Source: Favolaschia claudopus | Taxonomy: Eukaryota; Basidiomycota; Agaricomycetes; Agaricales; Mycenaceae | Direction: 5' to 3' | DNA: 64,000 nt | Assembly (NCBI GenBank): GCA_037176885.1 | Contig: JAWWNJ010000212.1 | Span: forward strand, 186,001 to 250,000 | Part shown: positions 54,551-64,000 of the stretch, piece by piece | Position numbering within the stretch: the stretch's first letter is position 1 | Layout of the letters: every line of letters begins with the position of its first letter | Position numbers and translations under genes: made by a program | The notes under the pieces: model-generated | What the model was told of the DNA's origin: nothing | Databases searched by the model: none | Seen by the model: the letters and a program-made list of their open reading frames with translations, nothing else

Positions 54551-55641
54551 GGTACTCCCCATCAGTCCCCATCCACCTTCGACAAACATCACGTGCCCAA
54601 GTGTGACAACTTCCTTTTTCGGACTGACCCGATACAAAAATCTGTAGAATTATGCTCTGGTCATATTAGCTCAAATCCTTCGACCAAAACCTTTAAAATT
54701 AGTCTATCTACTGTCGTAAATTTTGGTAGAATCAAATCCTTCGAATTGGTCCAGGAATTATCAAATCTCCGTCAAAAACAGCACTTTCTCCGCCAACGCG
54801 TTGTCAAATCTGCCTATGGGAACCTACTCAAGGCGCCGCAAGACCCTGGCAATGAACCTGCTTCAAAACATGAGCAATGGCACCAAGCGGGTGTGGGAGG
54901 AGCTCAGTCCCAAGAAGGTAACCAAATGGCTTTCGCCGAAAAAGAGACGGAAAGAAAATAGCTGCGCAGAGGTGTGTCAGAAACCTCGGATCCATTACTC
55001 ACTGTTATATATTCCTCTAGAACACAAACGACGCGACAATTGATGTTGAAGATATGTTAATTGGCGCGTTTGACGCGTCGAGTGTGGACGCGTCAAACAC
55101 GGTCAACGCGCCAAGCCATCAATACCCGGTAAACCCTTTTTACGCGTCGATGGACTGTTTCTCTGTGCCTGGACCTACACATTTTCCCTCGGGTGCACCA
55201 CCTGCCCGTGAACTCCTGTGGAAGCTGCCCGAAGTGACAATTGATCTGTATTCACGCTGAATGCTTTGGTAGATTCGTCAACCGTTGTCATCGCTTCGGT
55301 GATGGATATCTGAATCATAAACTCACCGGAAGGCAAGCAGCGTGGGCTGCAAAGAAATACCACGTACATAGAACATACCCAGCTACTATTTTGACGAGGC
55401 AGGCATCCACTAATCACCGAAACAAGCCAATTTGGGCAAAGATCTTGTAATTCACTCATACAGAAAAGCCTTAGGGCTCTAGTTTTTTCGGTACAGCTTG
55501 TATAGTTACTTATCTCGGATTTGGTCGAGGGAAATCGCCACGCAGTGCCTAGTTGTCGCAATATTATCTTTCTCTCTCAACGTGTCCCTAAATGGAAGTG
55601 TGACCGTCACGTCATGTGATGTTCGTCGAAGGTGGATGAGC
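54551..55641. mobile_element. TIR element of ~1.1 kb, edges approximate
   Basis: CATCCACCTTCGACAAACATC (left, from about 54568) is inverted at 55615-55636 (one change), with GTGTGAC also inverted further in. The outer left end has extra bases, so exact termini and duplication are unclear. The right flank GCAAAGTACTGTATAC resembles the continuation of the LINE tail, so the element probably entered the LINE copy. Inside, plus-strand frames read TYSRRRKTLAMNLLQNMSNG and WEELSPKKVTKWLSPKKRRK (54824-54960) with a possible further exon at 55054-55260. Not recognised. Confidence 0.5.
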
Positions 55642-55846
55642 AAAGTACTGTATACTTTCGACCAAAGGTTCAGGTGACGGGTGACTGGGACCCGATGAAC
55701 TGAACAATTTTGAAGCTGGTGACGGGTGACACGCACTTTTTTCGTCCAAAAAAGGGCAAAAAAAACGTCAAAAATCGCGGGCCGGCTGTCGCCGGCCTTC
55801 CATATATAGCAAACGACCCGACTCGTATACCTTCAAAACTCAATTT

Positions 55847-56899
55847 ATGTCCCACATGCCCTCAGCGATGTTTCATTCACTAATTGAGCGCAATGTAACC
55901 GCTGAATACAGCAGCATCAAGGAGATTCTTGACTGTGCGGTGAATTACAAATGGCACCAATCCATTCGGGAACGCAATGCTGAGAAGCGACGTTCTCAAC
56001 CGCGAACTACTGAATCATCAACTAAACGAGAGAGTGGGTCTAAAGACGCACCTCGTATGGCAGTTGGCCATCGCGATGTGACGAAGCGCTACCGTTTCGT
56101 CAAACGCGAACCTCTGCGGAACGAGCAGAGAAAGGGAGACTATCGTCCCAACTCTGCAAGAATTATTCCCAAGGAAGAATCACGACATGAAACGTCGTGA
56201 TGGGGGAGGAAATGGGAATGAATCGAAAGTTCGGCCGTATCCAAGCCTCAACAAGGGTCTAAACCTCCTGCACCAAAGACGGGCAAGGGGAAATGCTACA
56301 GCTGTGGTGGCGATCACTATAGCACCGATCCTGTTTGTCCAAATAATAAAACTCGCGCACCTATATTGTATAATGGGCGCGAGGTTGTTGACGATAATGA
56401 GGACGAAGAGTCCAAGCCGTCAACATCGTCGGAGTCGAAACAGACCTCGGGCGATGCTACCGAGCAGTTCAAGCACATAGCTGAGAGCTCGGATATTGAA
56501 GATGTTGAGAATGTTGACGGTGAGCAGTACGAATCTGAGTACACGCTGGAAGAATGCAGCGAGTATTCAGAGTACGACGATGATGAGCGGTGTTTCCACC
56601 TCATCGAGGAGGATGACGATGCTCCTGAATTAGAGTCAGTCTCTGATTCTGATGAAGAATCCGACGACTGGTGCTCAGACTCGTCTATCGCAGAGCCTGC
56701 AGCTCAACCTGAGCTGCTGGTACCACCAATATTGAAGAATAGACCAAAATCTAAACGAAGAGAGCTTACCCTCGAAGAATTGGGATTATTTGGTGTGTGC
56801 GACGATTATTCTGATGACGAGTTCGTGTCAGAAGAGGACGTCGACAAGTTGGCCAAGGAAATGGCAACTTGTTTGATGGAAACGGGAGACCCTGAGGCG
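55847..56899 (+). pseudogene. Ty3-2 gag, C-terminal part
   Basis: Starts in the gag frame with AMFHSLIERNVTAEYSSIKE and VNYKWHQSIRERNAEKRR. A frame change near 56190 follows. The knuckle is CYSCGGDHYSTDPVC, spacing CX2CX3HX6C, which is not the standard CX2CX4HX4C. A long acidic tail (56400-56700) precedes ETGDPEA at the hAT insertion. Confidence 0.75.
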
Positions 56900-57535
56900 T
56901 AGTGCTGTCCACATATGATATTAATACGAAATTTTGCGTATCGTATTATACCAATATTATATTACGGTTCCGAGGCTCGTATCGTATCTGTATCTACTAT
57001 TATCGTATTATATTAAGTTTTATCATGATATATTATTGTTAAATTTTAATACACATATAATACACTTTTTTTTTTGTCCCGGGGCATTTTTTTTTGCTCC
57101 GGGAGCCCCATGCTGATAGCCAAAGACCCTCTAACATAAGGAGATGCTCAACCAAGGAACAAGAACATAATTTGTACATTTCTGACTGCGTATTTGGGCC
57201 TAGCTTAACACAAGGTCAGATGATTGGCCATCACAGCCATCCATCAATAGTGTTTGGAACAAAATTTGATTGATCTTTTGAGTGAGACTCATCAGAGGCA
57301 TGAGGCTCGGCTCGGCTCAGGGGCATCATGGCTGGCTTCACCTGTGCCCTTGTCTAAATAATACAAGAATAATACGCATAATACGGTCAGAGCATATCAT
57401 ACTATACTCATATCGTATCGTACTATATTTTTTCGTATCAGTATTATTGTGCAAGCCATGAGCCCGTATTATATCTGTATTATCCATGATATATTAATAA
57501 TATAATAATATGTATTATAATTATGGACAGCACTA
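56900..57535. mobile_element. hAT-like element between gag and protease (636 bp)
   Basis: Termini TAGTGCTGTCCA..TGGACAGCACTA, flanked by the 8-bp repeat CTGAGGCG (56892-56899, 57536-57543), diagnostic of hAT. The interior is strongly AT-rich with many TATTATATT words and has no transposase. Deleting it with one CTGAGGCG joins GDPEA to VVEYFAAG in frame. Confidence 0.92.
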
Positions 57536-58110
57536 CTGAGGCGGTGGTTGAATATTTTGCCGCAGGCCGTGAGCAGGGTACGCAGGATTCTGGCTCCCAG
57601 AATGGTCGGAAACGCGGGGTTTATCTCAGAAAATCGAAAGAGGTACGCCCAAGACCTGCGCGGACAAAGTCGGAGAACTTCTGCTTGACCGCATACGTGA
57701 ACGTCAACGGCAAACCTGCCTTCGCATTATTCGATTCAGGTTGCACAACCGAAGCGTGTAGCCCTGAATTTGCTCGCGTTGCCGGAATTAAAGTCTTTCC
57801 AATAAAGTCGGAAGTGACTCTTCAGCTGGGAACTGCTGGGAGTCGCTCGAAAATCAACCACGGCATGATTACTGTAGTTGAATATGATAATATTGTAGCT
57901 GAAGAGCACCTGGACATTGTCAATGTCGATAGATTTGATGTCATTCTCGGTACTAAATTCATGAGGAAGCATCGCATTTCTCTGGATTTTGAGTTCAACA
58001 CCGTACGAGTTGCGGGCGTACCTGCAGCAACTCTGTCTGAAAAGGCTGATTGCAGTGAAATTGAGCGACGAAATGCTGCTCGCCGGATTGTACGTACCGC
58101 ACAGGAGTGA
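57536..58110 (+). pseudogene. Ty3-2 aspartic protease
   Basis: NVNGKPAFALFDSGCTTEAC holds the catalytic DSG, and FDVILGTKFMRKHRISLDFE the second-half ILG. The frame is closed at 58110 and continues in another frame (VPDEEVIEDFARK at 58220), so the join to RT is broken. Confidence 0.82.
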
Positions 58111-58336
58111 CGTGAGGCGGCGGGAGAGACAATCCCCGCCCCTGCAACGTCAAAAGCGCGAGCTATATGTCGGAATGACAACCACTCGGAAAGGGACCGT
58201 GACCTTGCAGGAGGTTCCCGACGAGGAAGTCATTGAAGACTTTGCTCGCAAATCATTACCGCCATAGTTTCCTGTAATAATTGAGGATCCTGGTGAGATT
58301 ACTAGTGCAGAGGGCGAGAAGTTTCCAGAGCTTGTA

Positions 58337-59526
58337 ATGGAACTCTCGCGCCTTTATTTTCCAGACAAACATTCACTCGAGAATAGCGCAGAACGCGCTC
58401 GGTTGAATGCACTCCGAAATCCTCCAAAACCAGTACCATCTGCTAAATTACCAGAGGTCCTGGCTGATGAGGTCAGAGAACATCTAGGAAGGATGTTTCG
58501 TACCGCAACAGACATCCATGTCCCAGAGATTGAAGCCGGTAAGCTGAAGTTTACTGAGGAAGACGTTCCACGGCTTCGAGACCGGTGGAGGGAGATATGC
58601 CTTGACATTATGTCCGGTGTACCTGAGAAGATGCCGCCGTTACGCGCGGTTAATCATCGAATACCCCTCATCGATGAGCAAATGTTGTATCATTACCATT
58701 TGCCCAGATGTCCCGACGCAATGAAGCCTCAGCTCAGCGAGAAAATTCAAAAATATACTCGCGCGGGCTGGTGGGAACCTGTGCAGACCAGTCAGGCTGC
58801 ACCGATGCTCTGCATTCCTAAGAAGAATGGGAGCTTACGCACCGCGATAGACTGTCGCAAGCGAAATGCGAACACGCAGAAAGACGTGACGCCCTTTCCA
58901 GACTAGGATCAGATCCGTATGGATTGTGCGCGCGCGAAATATCGGTCGAAAATTGACATGTCCGACGCCTACGAGCAGATAAGATTATTGCCGAAGACGT
59001 CTGGAAAACGGCATTCGCAACCATCTACGGAACGTATGTCAGTCACACTATGCAAATTGGAGACTGTAACGCACCTGCGACTTTCCAACGCATCATGACG
59101 ATGGTCTTCCAGGAGTTCATCGGACGATTTGTTCATGTCTACCTGGACGACATTTTTATCTACTCCAACAGTATCGAGGAGCATGAACGGCACCTTGGGC
59201 TAGTATTTGATACTCTTCGCAGGAATCAGTTCTACCTGAAGAAAGAGAAATGTGACCTGTATTCAAAGAAGATGGATTGTCTAGGACATCTAATCGACGA
59301 TCGTGGACTTCACGCGGACGCCGACAAGATGCAGAAGATACGCGAGTGGAGAACACCGCGTACCTATCATGACGTTCAACGGTTTCTGGGTTTAGTTCAA
59401 TATCTCGCGCAATTTCTGCCGGATATTTCTGCTTACACTGGTCCACTAGCAGCCATCACGCGGAACGGAGCGTCTATTCATTGTTTCGACACGATCAAGT
59501 TGATATGTTGCAAGATCGCTGAATGA
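58337..59526 (+). pseudogene. Ty3-2 reverse transcriptase, broken
   Basis: 58337-58906 holds the linker and fingers (MLYHYHLPRCPDAMKPQL; PMLCIPKKNGSLRTAIDCRK). A TAG at 58904 and a frame change follow (KIDMSDAYEQIRLLP, then 59050 QIGDCNAPATFQRIM). The active site is HVYLDDIFIYS (YLDD at 59140-59151). The frame ends at 59526, and a further frame change leads to RNase H. Confidence 0.88.
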
Positions 59527-59705
59527 ACCTATCTGGGTTATTTGTGACGCATCTGTCTCGGGAGTAGGAGCTATGTACGGTCAAGGACCTACCTGGCAAA
59601 CCTGTCGACCCGCAGGGTTCATGTTGAGGAAATTCACATGTGCTCAACATAATTACCGTGTTTTTGAACAGGAGACGCTTGCGATTCTCGAGGCGCTTCT
59701 GAAAT

Positions 59706-60805
59706 CAGTGTTGGAATTTAAGGGGTTAATAAGGGTAAAATTTGAAGCTAAGACCTTAACCTTAACTAGGGCTTAATAATAAGGGCAAATTAAGGGTCAA
59801 GTTAAGGGCTGATTAAATTTTTTCTGCGCGAGCCAGGACCGCCTCCAGGTGTACAAAATGCAAGTCTTTCCCTCTCAGATTCCCTGAAACTTCCCGGGGA
59901 CCTTCATTCACGCTCTGGGCCTCAAATCATTCATCACTAAAATTTCAACCAAGGAACATCAAATAAATTGAGACTGTTTTGTATATTTAAGATAGAGAGC
60001 GTGGGATCCCCGCACCCTTATGTCAGCATCACACTGTGACATTGTCACGCTCGACGTCGAGGGCTTATAGCACGATGCTAAGGTCCAGATTGGGAATTTT
60101 GCCCAATACAAGTCTTAGATAGAGGTTCAATGAAGGGTTCCTATTGGGCAGAGTTGCCAAAATGTCCCCTGGTCTCTTGCTATATGACCCACAAAAAAAT
60201 TCAGACCACTTTTTTTCTGAGTGTTTTAATGTGGTTTTCTCACCAAATGGGACACGCTTCAAAGATTTCGGAGGAAAATTTGGCCAACACAGCCACAGGA
60301 TAGTCATCTCGGCATGCTTCGGCAGCTCGCTTAAGGGTGGGACCTGTCAAACTTTTGCGGCGCAATGAGTGACAGAACACTGACAGAACCTCCTTGCAGT
60401 GTGGAAGGTGCTTTTCAAACCAAAAACCAAAATTTCAGAGCCGAAACAGCGAGAATGTCTTCTAAGTCTGTAGGTCAGCCCTTCCGCAGGCTGGAAAGAG
60501 CACGAAATTTTTTGTGCGACTGGGGATTTGGCCGTGGGAACGATTAATAAGCGTTACATAACGTGCTTAAGTAAGGTGCGGGGATCCCACGCTCTCTATC
60601 TTATAATTGTTTCCTCGCAAACCAAAAAGGCTCTTTAGAGCCTTCTCAGCTCAAGTTAGTTCAACTGGTGAGATAATGGCGCGAAGAAATGTTACATAAT
60701 CGATCATTAACCCTTAATTAAGGCTTAAGACCGTCGACAATCCTGAACTTAAGGGCAAATTAAGGCTTAACTTAACTTAGGGGTTAACCCTTAATTCCAA
60801 CACTG
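59706..60805. mobile_element. hAT-like element in RNase H (1100 bp)
   Basis: Termini CAGTGTTGGAATT..AATTCCAACACTG, flanked by TCTGAAAT (59698-59705, 60806-60813). Subterminal regions carry many TTAAGGG/CCCTTAA words in both orientations, typical transposase sites. No transposase frame. It contains another element at 59990-60601. Confidence 0.92.
59990..60601. mobile_element. TA-flanked TIR element nested in the hAT (612 bp)
   Basis: TIRs begin AGATAGAGAGCGTGGGATCC and run about 27 bp, with TA on both sides (59988-59989, 60602-60603). A Tc1/mariner-type TA duplication. Third level of nesting: Ty3-2, then hAT, then this. Confidence 0.75.
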
Positions 60806-61319
60806 TCTGAAATGGGAAGATAAGTTAATGGGATACCGTGTTCATGTTGTCACGGATCACCAAGCGCTGGAATTTTTCCACTCACAGAAACGGCTATCCA
60901 GTCGCCAAACACGCTGGATGGAGTATCTCTCGCGGTTCGACTTTGATATTCGGTACATCAAAGGCGAACTGAACAAGAGCGCGGACTGTTTGTCGCGCTA
61001 TTATGAAAACGACACTTGGAATGAGACTCACGATCCCTCCGAGTACGTTAACGCGGACGTTCGACTTGATCCTGAACAGGATGATATCCCGTGGGATCGT
61101 AAGTTGGAAATAGAGTCGATGCGCGCGATGGACATTCAACCTCGACGCAGCGCACGACTGCAAAACAAGCAAGAAGCTCGAGACCAGGAGGTTGAAGAGC
61201 TTGAGGCGGCAGCTGAACCGATTGCGGAAAGCGCGCCGAAACCTCGAAATGAAGAAGCGGACCCCACGGTGTTCAACTCACGAACTTGAGAGGATACCGC
61301 AGGGCCGCCGCCAGCCATC

Positions 61320-62096
61320 TTAGATCCAGTTCTTGAAGTCATTCGGAATGGGTATAAAGATGATATATTCTTCAAGAAAATTGTAGCTAATCCAAAAGAT
61401 TACGCTGCGTTTAAAATTAAAGATGGACTCATCTATTCTGTTAATCGCGGAAAGGAAGAGGTCCTCTGCATCCCAGCGGTCAAGCTGGGGGAGCAGTTGT
61501 TGCGTGGTGTATTGCTTGAACAAGCGCACCGCGCGCTCGGTCATTTCGGACCCCAACGAACGGGCGATTATATTCGTCGTTGGTATTGGTGGCCGCGCAT
61601 TTCTGTTGAGATTCATCAGTTTTGCAACGATTGCACGGTGTTTCTAGCAAACAAGCCGAGCAATCAACACCCCGCGGGTAAATTGCACACCTTACCGATA
61701 CCGGTGTAGCCCTGGGATTCAATTTCGATGGACTTTCTCGGACCATTTCCGAAATCGGGAAAGTTCAATTATTTGTGGGTTGTAATGTGCCGACTCACCT
61801 CAGCGGTACATCTAATACCTATTACAACTAAGACGAAAGCAACTGAGTTAGCGCGAATTTACGTGCGCGAGGTTGTTCGACTTCATGGCTTACCTCGGTC
61901 AATTGTGTCCGACCGTGATTCTAAATTCACGTCGGCGTTTTGGCGAGAAGTTCATCGTCTCCTGGGTGCAAAACTATTAATGTCAACGGCATTTCACCCG
62001 CAAACGGACGGGGCAACCGAACGGGCGAACCGTTCGATTTCCCAAATATTAAAGAAACACTGTCTGAGCCTGGGAAGACAGTGTGCCGTTTTGTGA
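61320..62096 (+). pseudogene. Ty3-2 integrase, truncated
   Basis: Zinc-binding domain HRALGHFGPQRTGDYIRRWY with CNDC (61531-61638). A TAG at 61707-61709 breaks the frame before the core, which keeps all three acidic sites: SMDFLGPFP, VSDRDSKF and QTDGATERANRS. Homology stops near 62060, with no C-terminal domain. Confidence 0.88.
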
Positions 62097-62104
62097 TGCA
62101 GCAG

Positions 62105-62836
62105 AGAGGGGCCGATCTGATGTGACCCGATACGAGCTTCTCCTCTTCTTCTACCACCACCATCGACTTCCCGTTCACCCTCTCTCGCCTCGCTAGAGCT
62201 CATCATTCACGACACTTTTGCTTCTTCTGCTTTCTCTTTCTTTCCTCGATCTTTTCAGCCCCCAGGTCCCTTTCCGTGGTACTCCTATCTAATCTTTCGC
62301 CGACGCCAGGTCTTCCTGCACTCAATTTCATGCTCGACAGACTGTGGTCTTCCGAACTTCCCCCCCCCCCGGCACAGACAAGTCCCACACAGTCTACATT
62401 CACTGACCTCTCCTACATTCTCAACCATCCTCCCCGACTCGTACCCCTGACCTATGTCTCACCTCCGAAACATATCACTCCCCCCTCGACGAGGCCTTCG
62501 AGGCCTCCACTCCGGATCTGCTGCCATATCTCTGAAGCTGGCGACGCTCTGGCGCCATTTCTCATTTCACGACTCACTGGAACGTTTCTGCTACCCGATT
62601 GACGCTGATACAGTTGCCTCGGCGCACATATGAATCCCTGCAACCTTATGAATACATCCTTCACTTTCACAATTCGAAAATTCCCGCATTTCTCCTCGGC
62701 TAGCCTTCACCACCACCACCACAATTCACATATTCGACACGCCTCACGAATCCCTGCTCACGCTTAACGATATTCTCGACGTCCTGCATTCCCGCGGGTC
62801 TAGCTGAGCTGAAGATTCGCGTTCGCCTCAATATGG
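62105..62836. other. No gene recognised
   Basis: CT-rich DNA. A frame at 62276-62602 is proline-rich without a recognisable domain. Confidence 0.4.
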
Positions 62837-63222
62837 AATTCCTGTGTTCCCGCAGGTCTAGCCTTGTGACGCTGACGTTCAAGATGCACAAATTCCCGCA
62901 TTCCCGCGGGTCCAGCCATTTGAAGCTGATGTTTAATATTCACGAATTCCTGCACTCTCGCAGGTCCAGCCTCCTGACGCTGACGTTCAACATTCGCAAA
63001 TTCCTGCATTTCCGCGGGTCCAGCCATTTGAAGCTGATGTTCAATATTCACGAATTCCTGCACTCTCGCAGGTCCAGCCTCCTGACGCTGACGTTCAACA
63101 TTCGCAAATTCCCGCCTTTCCGCGGGTCCAGCCATTTGAAGCTGATGTTCAATATTCACGAATTCCTGGACTCCCGCAGGTCCAGCCGTTTGAAGCTGAT
63201 GTTTACATTTCACGATCCACAA
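62837..63222 (-). repeat. 54-bp minisatellite with a 108-bp higher order
   Basis: AATTCC marks unit starts at 62837, 62891, 62945, 62999, 63053, 63107 and 63161, exactly 54 bp apart. Two unit types alternate (GGTCCAGCCTCCTGACGCTG and GGTCCAGCCATTTGAAGCTG), so the higher-order period is 108 bp. As 54 is a multiple of three, both strands stay open across it. The minus strand reads an 18-residue repeat around NIEHQLQMAGPA. A coding origin is possible but not supported by context. Confidence 0.85.
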
Positions 63223-64000
63223 AATTCCTGCGTTTCTGCAGGCCCAGCCTTTTGAAACTGACGCTCGTAATTCACGAATTTCTACTTTACCATAGGTCAA
63301 ACGACGGCGCTCACAAATCAGGCATCCACACATTCGCAAAGTTCACGCTTAAGTTCTGGTTCCAGCGGGTCCAGCCGTTTCAAGCCGACGTTCACTATTC
63401 CCGAATCTCCATTTCCGCGGGGCGAGCGTTGACAATGATGATTCACGCATCTGCGCATTCCCGGATTACAGTTCAAGTTTAAGAATCTCTGCACCCCAGC
63501 GAATCTAGCCGTTTGAAGTTGGTGTTCGTGACTGGTATAGTATCATTCCATCACGCAAGTCGAGCGTTCACGGTTATGATTTATGCATTCGTGCATTCTC
63601 GCGTCAACGTTCGGCTTGTTCAATATTTCTGCACCCCCACAAGCGGAGCGTTCGTATTCGCAGTTCATATATTATTCCTGTGAGCTCCCGCATTTTTGCG
63701 GCGACCGACATCTCCAGATCGACTCTGCAATTCCCACTTCGCTACTCAAGCCCTCCGCTTCAGGGTGCTAGAGGCGAAGCGGCAGGCGCGCGCTGCTTGA
63801 GCGCGCACCTACCGTCAAAATTGGCAAATCATCTTTCACGATCAAATATCACCGCACGGTTTCCCTCATGATCCACGCTCTATCCTTCGAAATATTCACG
63901 AATCATATTTGCATTCTCCGCCCTATCCATACTCAAGCCCTCTATCTCGACCCCTCGCATTCATGTTCAAGACTCGCAAGTCCACGCAGTCCAATCTCGA
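63223..64000. repeat. Degenerate flank of the minisatellite
   Basis: Related words (ATTCACG.ATTCCTGCA, CGCGGGTCCAGCC) continue with growing divergence to at least 63620, as they do to the left (62630-62836). No gene recognised in the remainder. Confidence 0.5.

Larger units (their letters stand above)
59527..61289 (+). pseudogene. Ty3-2 RNase H, split by a hAT-like element
   Basis: Left part: VICDASVSGVGAMYGQ and NYRVFEQETLAILEALLK up to 59705. Right part from 60814: GYRVHVVTDHQALEFFHSQK and YIKGELNKSADCLSRYY. Deleting 59706-60805 with one TCTGAAAT joins the two. The basic/acidic linker RRSARLQNKQ follows and ends at 61289. Confidence 0.87.
52034..62096 (+). mobile_element. Ty3 element 2, opened by several insertions
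   Basis: Gag, protease, RT, RNase H and integrase follow in Ty3 order but are split by a solo LTR (52110), a LINE copy (53166), a TIR element (54551) and two hAT-like elements (56900, 59706). Integrase is cut at 62096 and there is no 3' LTR. It is a different lineage from Ty3-1: protease FALFDSGCTTEA versus VIIDSGSDITLI. No chromodomain is seen before the cut. Confidence 0.85.

Noticed and set aside
62800..63339. 179-codon minus-strand repeat protein
   Set aside because: The frame follows from a 54-bp period. There is no promoter, intron or domain evidence, so it is listed as a minisatellite.

Overview
The window looks like nuclear DNA of a filamentous basidiomycete, most likely an agaricomycete. 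Three things point there: introns of about 36-75 nt with GT..AG ends, a PacC-type zinc-finger gene, and transposon families typical of that class (chromodomain Ty3 elements, Helitrons, a copia element, hAT/Tc1/CACTA-like non-autonomous elements). It is a transposon graveyard. I can support only two ordinary host genes with confidence: a seven-exon cysteine-rich membrane protein (11731-13088, +) and a pacC-like regulator (27828-28639, -).

Layout. 1-3381: no gene, one Tc1-like foldback element. 3382-8095: a complete non-autonomous LTR retrotransposon with a 5-bp target duplication; a LINE-derived copy sits inside its 5' LTR, and its internal region is a string of hairpins. 8838-10275: decayed copy of a basidiomycete family of unknown function. 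10322-11465: CACTA-like element. 11731-13088: the membrane-protein gene. 14170-23362: foldback elements, a Helitron Rep remnant, a GC-rich cloverleaf-like repeat, an array of ~146-bp units and several long palindromes. 23385-25085: non-autonomous copia element with intact gag. 26716-29182: MITEs around a LINE tail and the pacC gene. 29495-36677: LTR-element relic, Helitron Rep and Helitron N-terminal remnants, and an AT-hook exon. 38313-48091: Ty3 chromovirus 1 with decayed gag, two MITEs inserted in it, an intact pol and an unrecognised spliced gene behind pol. 47925-52768: three copies of a hairpin-plus-direct-repeat family, two solo LTRs and more cloverleaf copies. 52034-62096: Ty3 element 2, opened by a LINE copy, a TIR element and two hAT-like elements, one of which holds a further TA-flanked element. 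62837-64000: 54-bp minisatellite and its decayed flanks.

Most elements here are non-autonomous and borrow their enzymes from elsewhere. In four places, deleting an insertion plus one copy of its target duplication restores the host reading frame or known element sequence (40081, 42171, 56900, 59706). These give a clear relative order of insertion. The most unusual signal is the repeat family at 47925, 50357 and 51440. Each copy keeps a perfect or near-perfect hairpin of different sequence, followed by short direct repeats that resemble that copy's own hairpin arm. The second is a 78-79 bp repeat that can fold into a four-stem cloverleaf, with paired changes in its closing stem.
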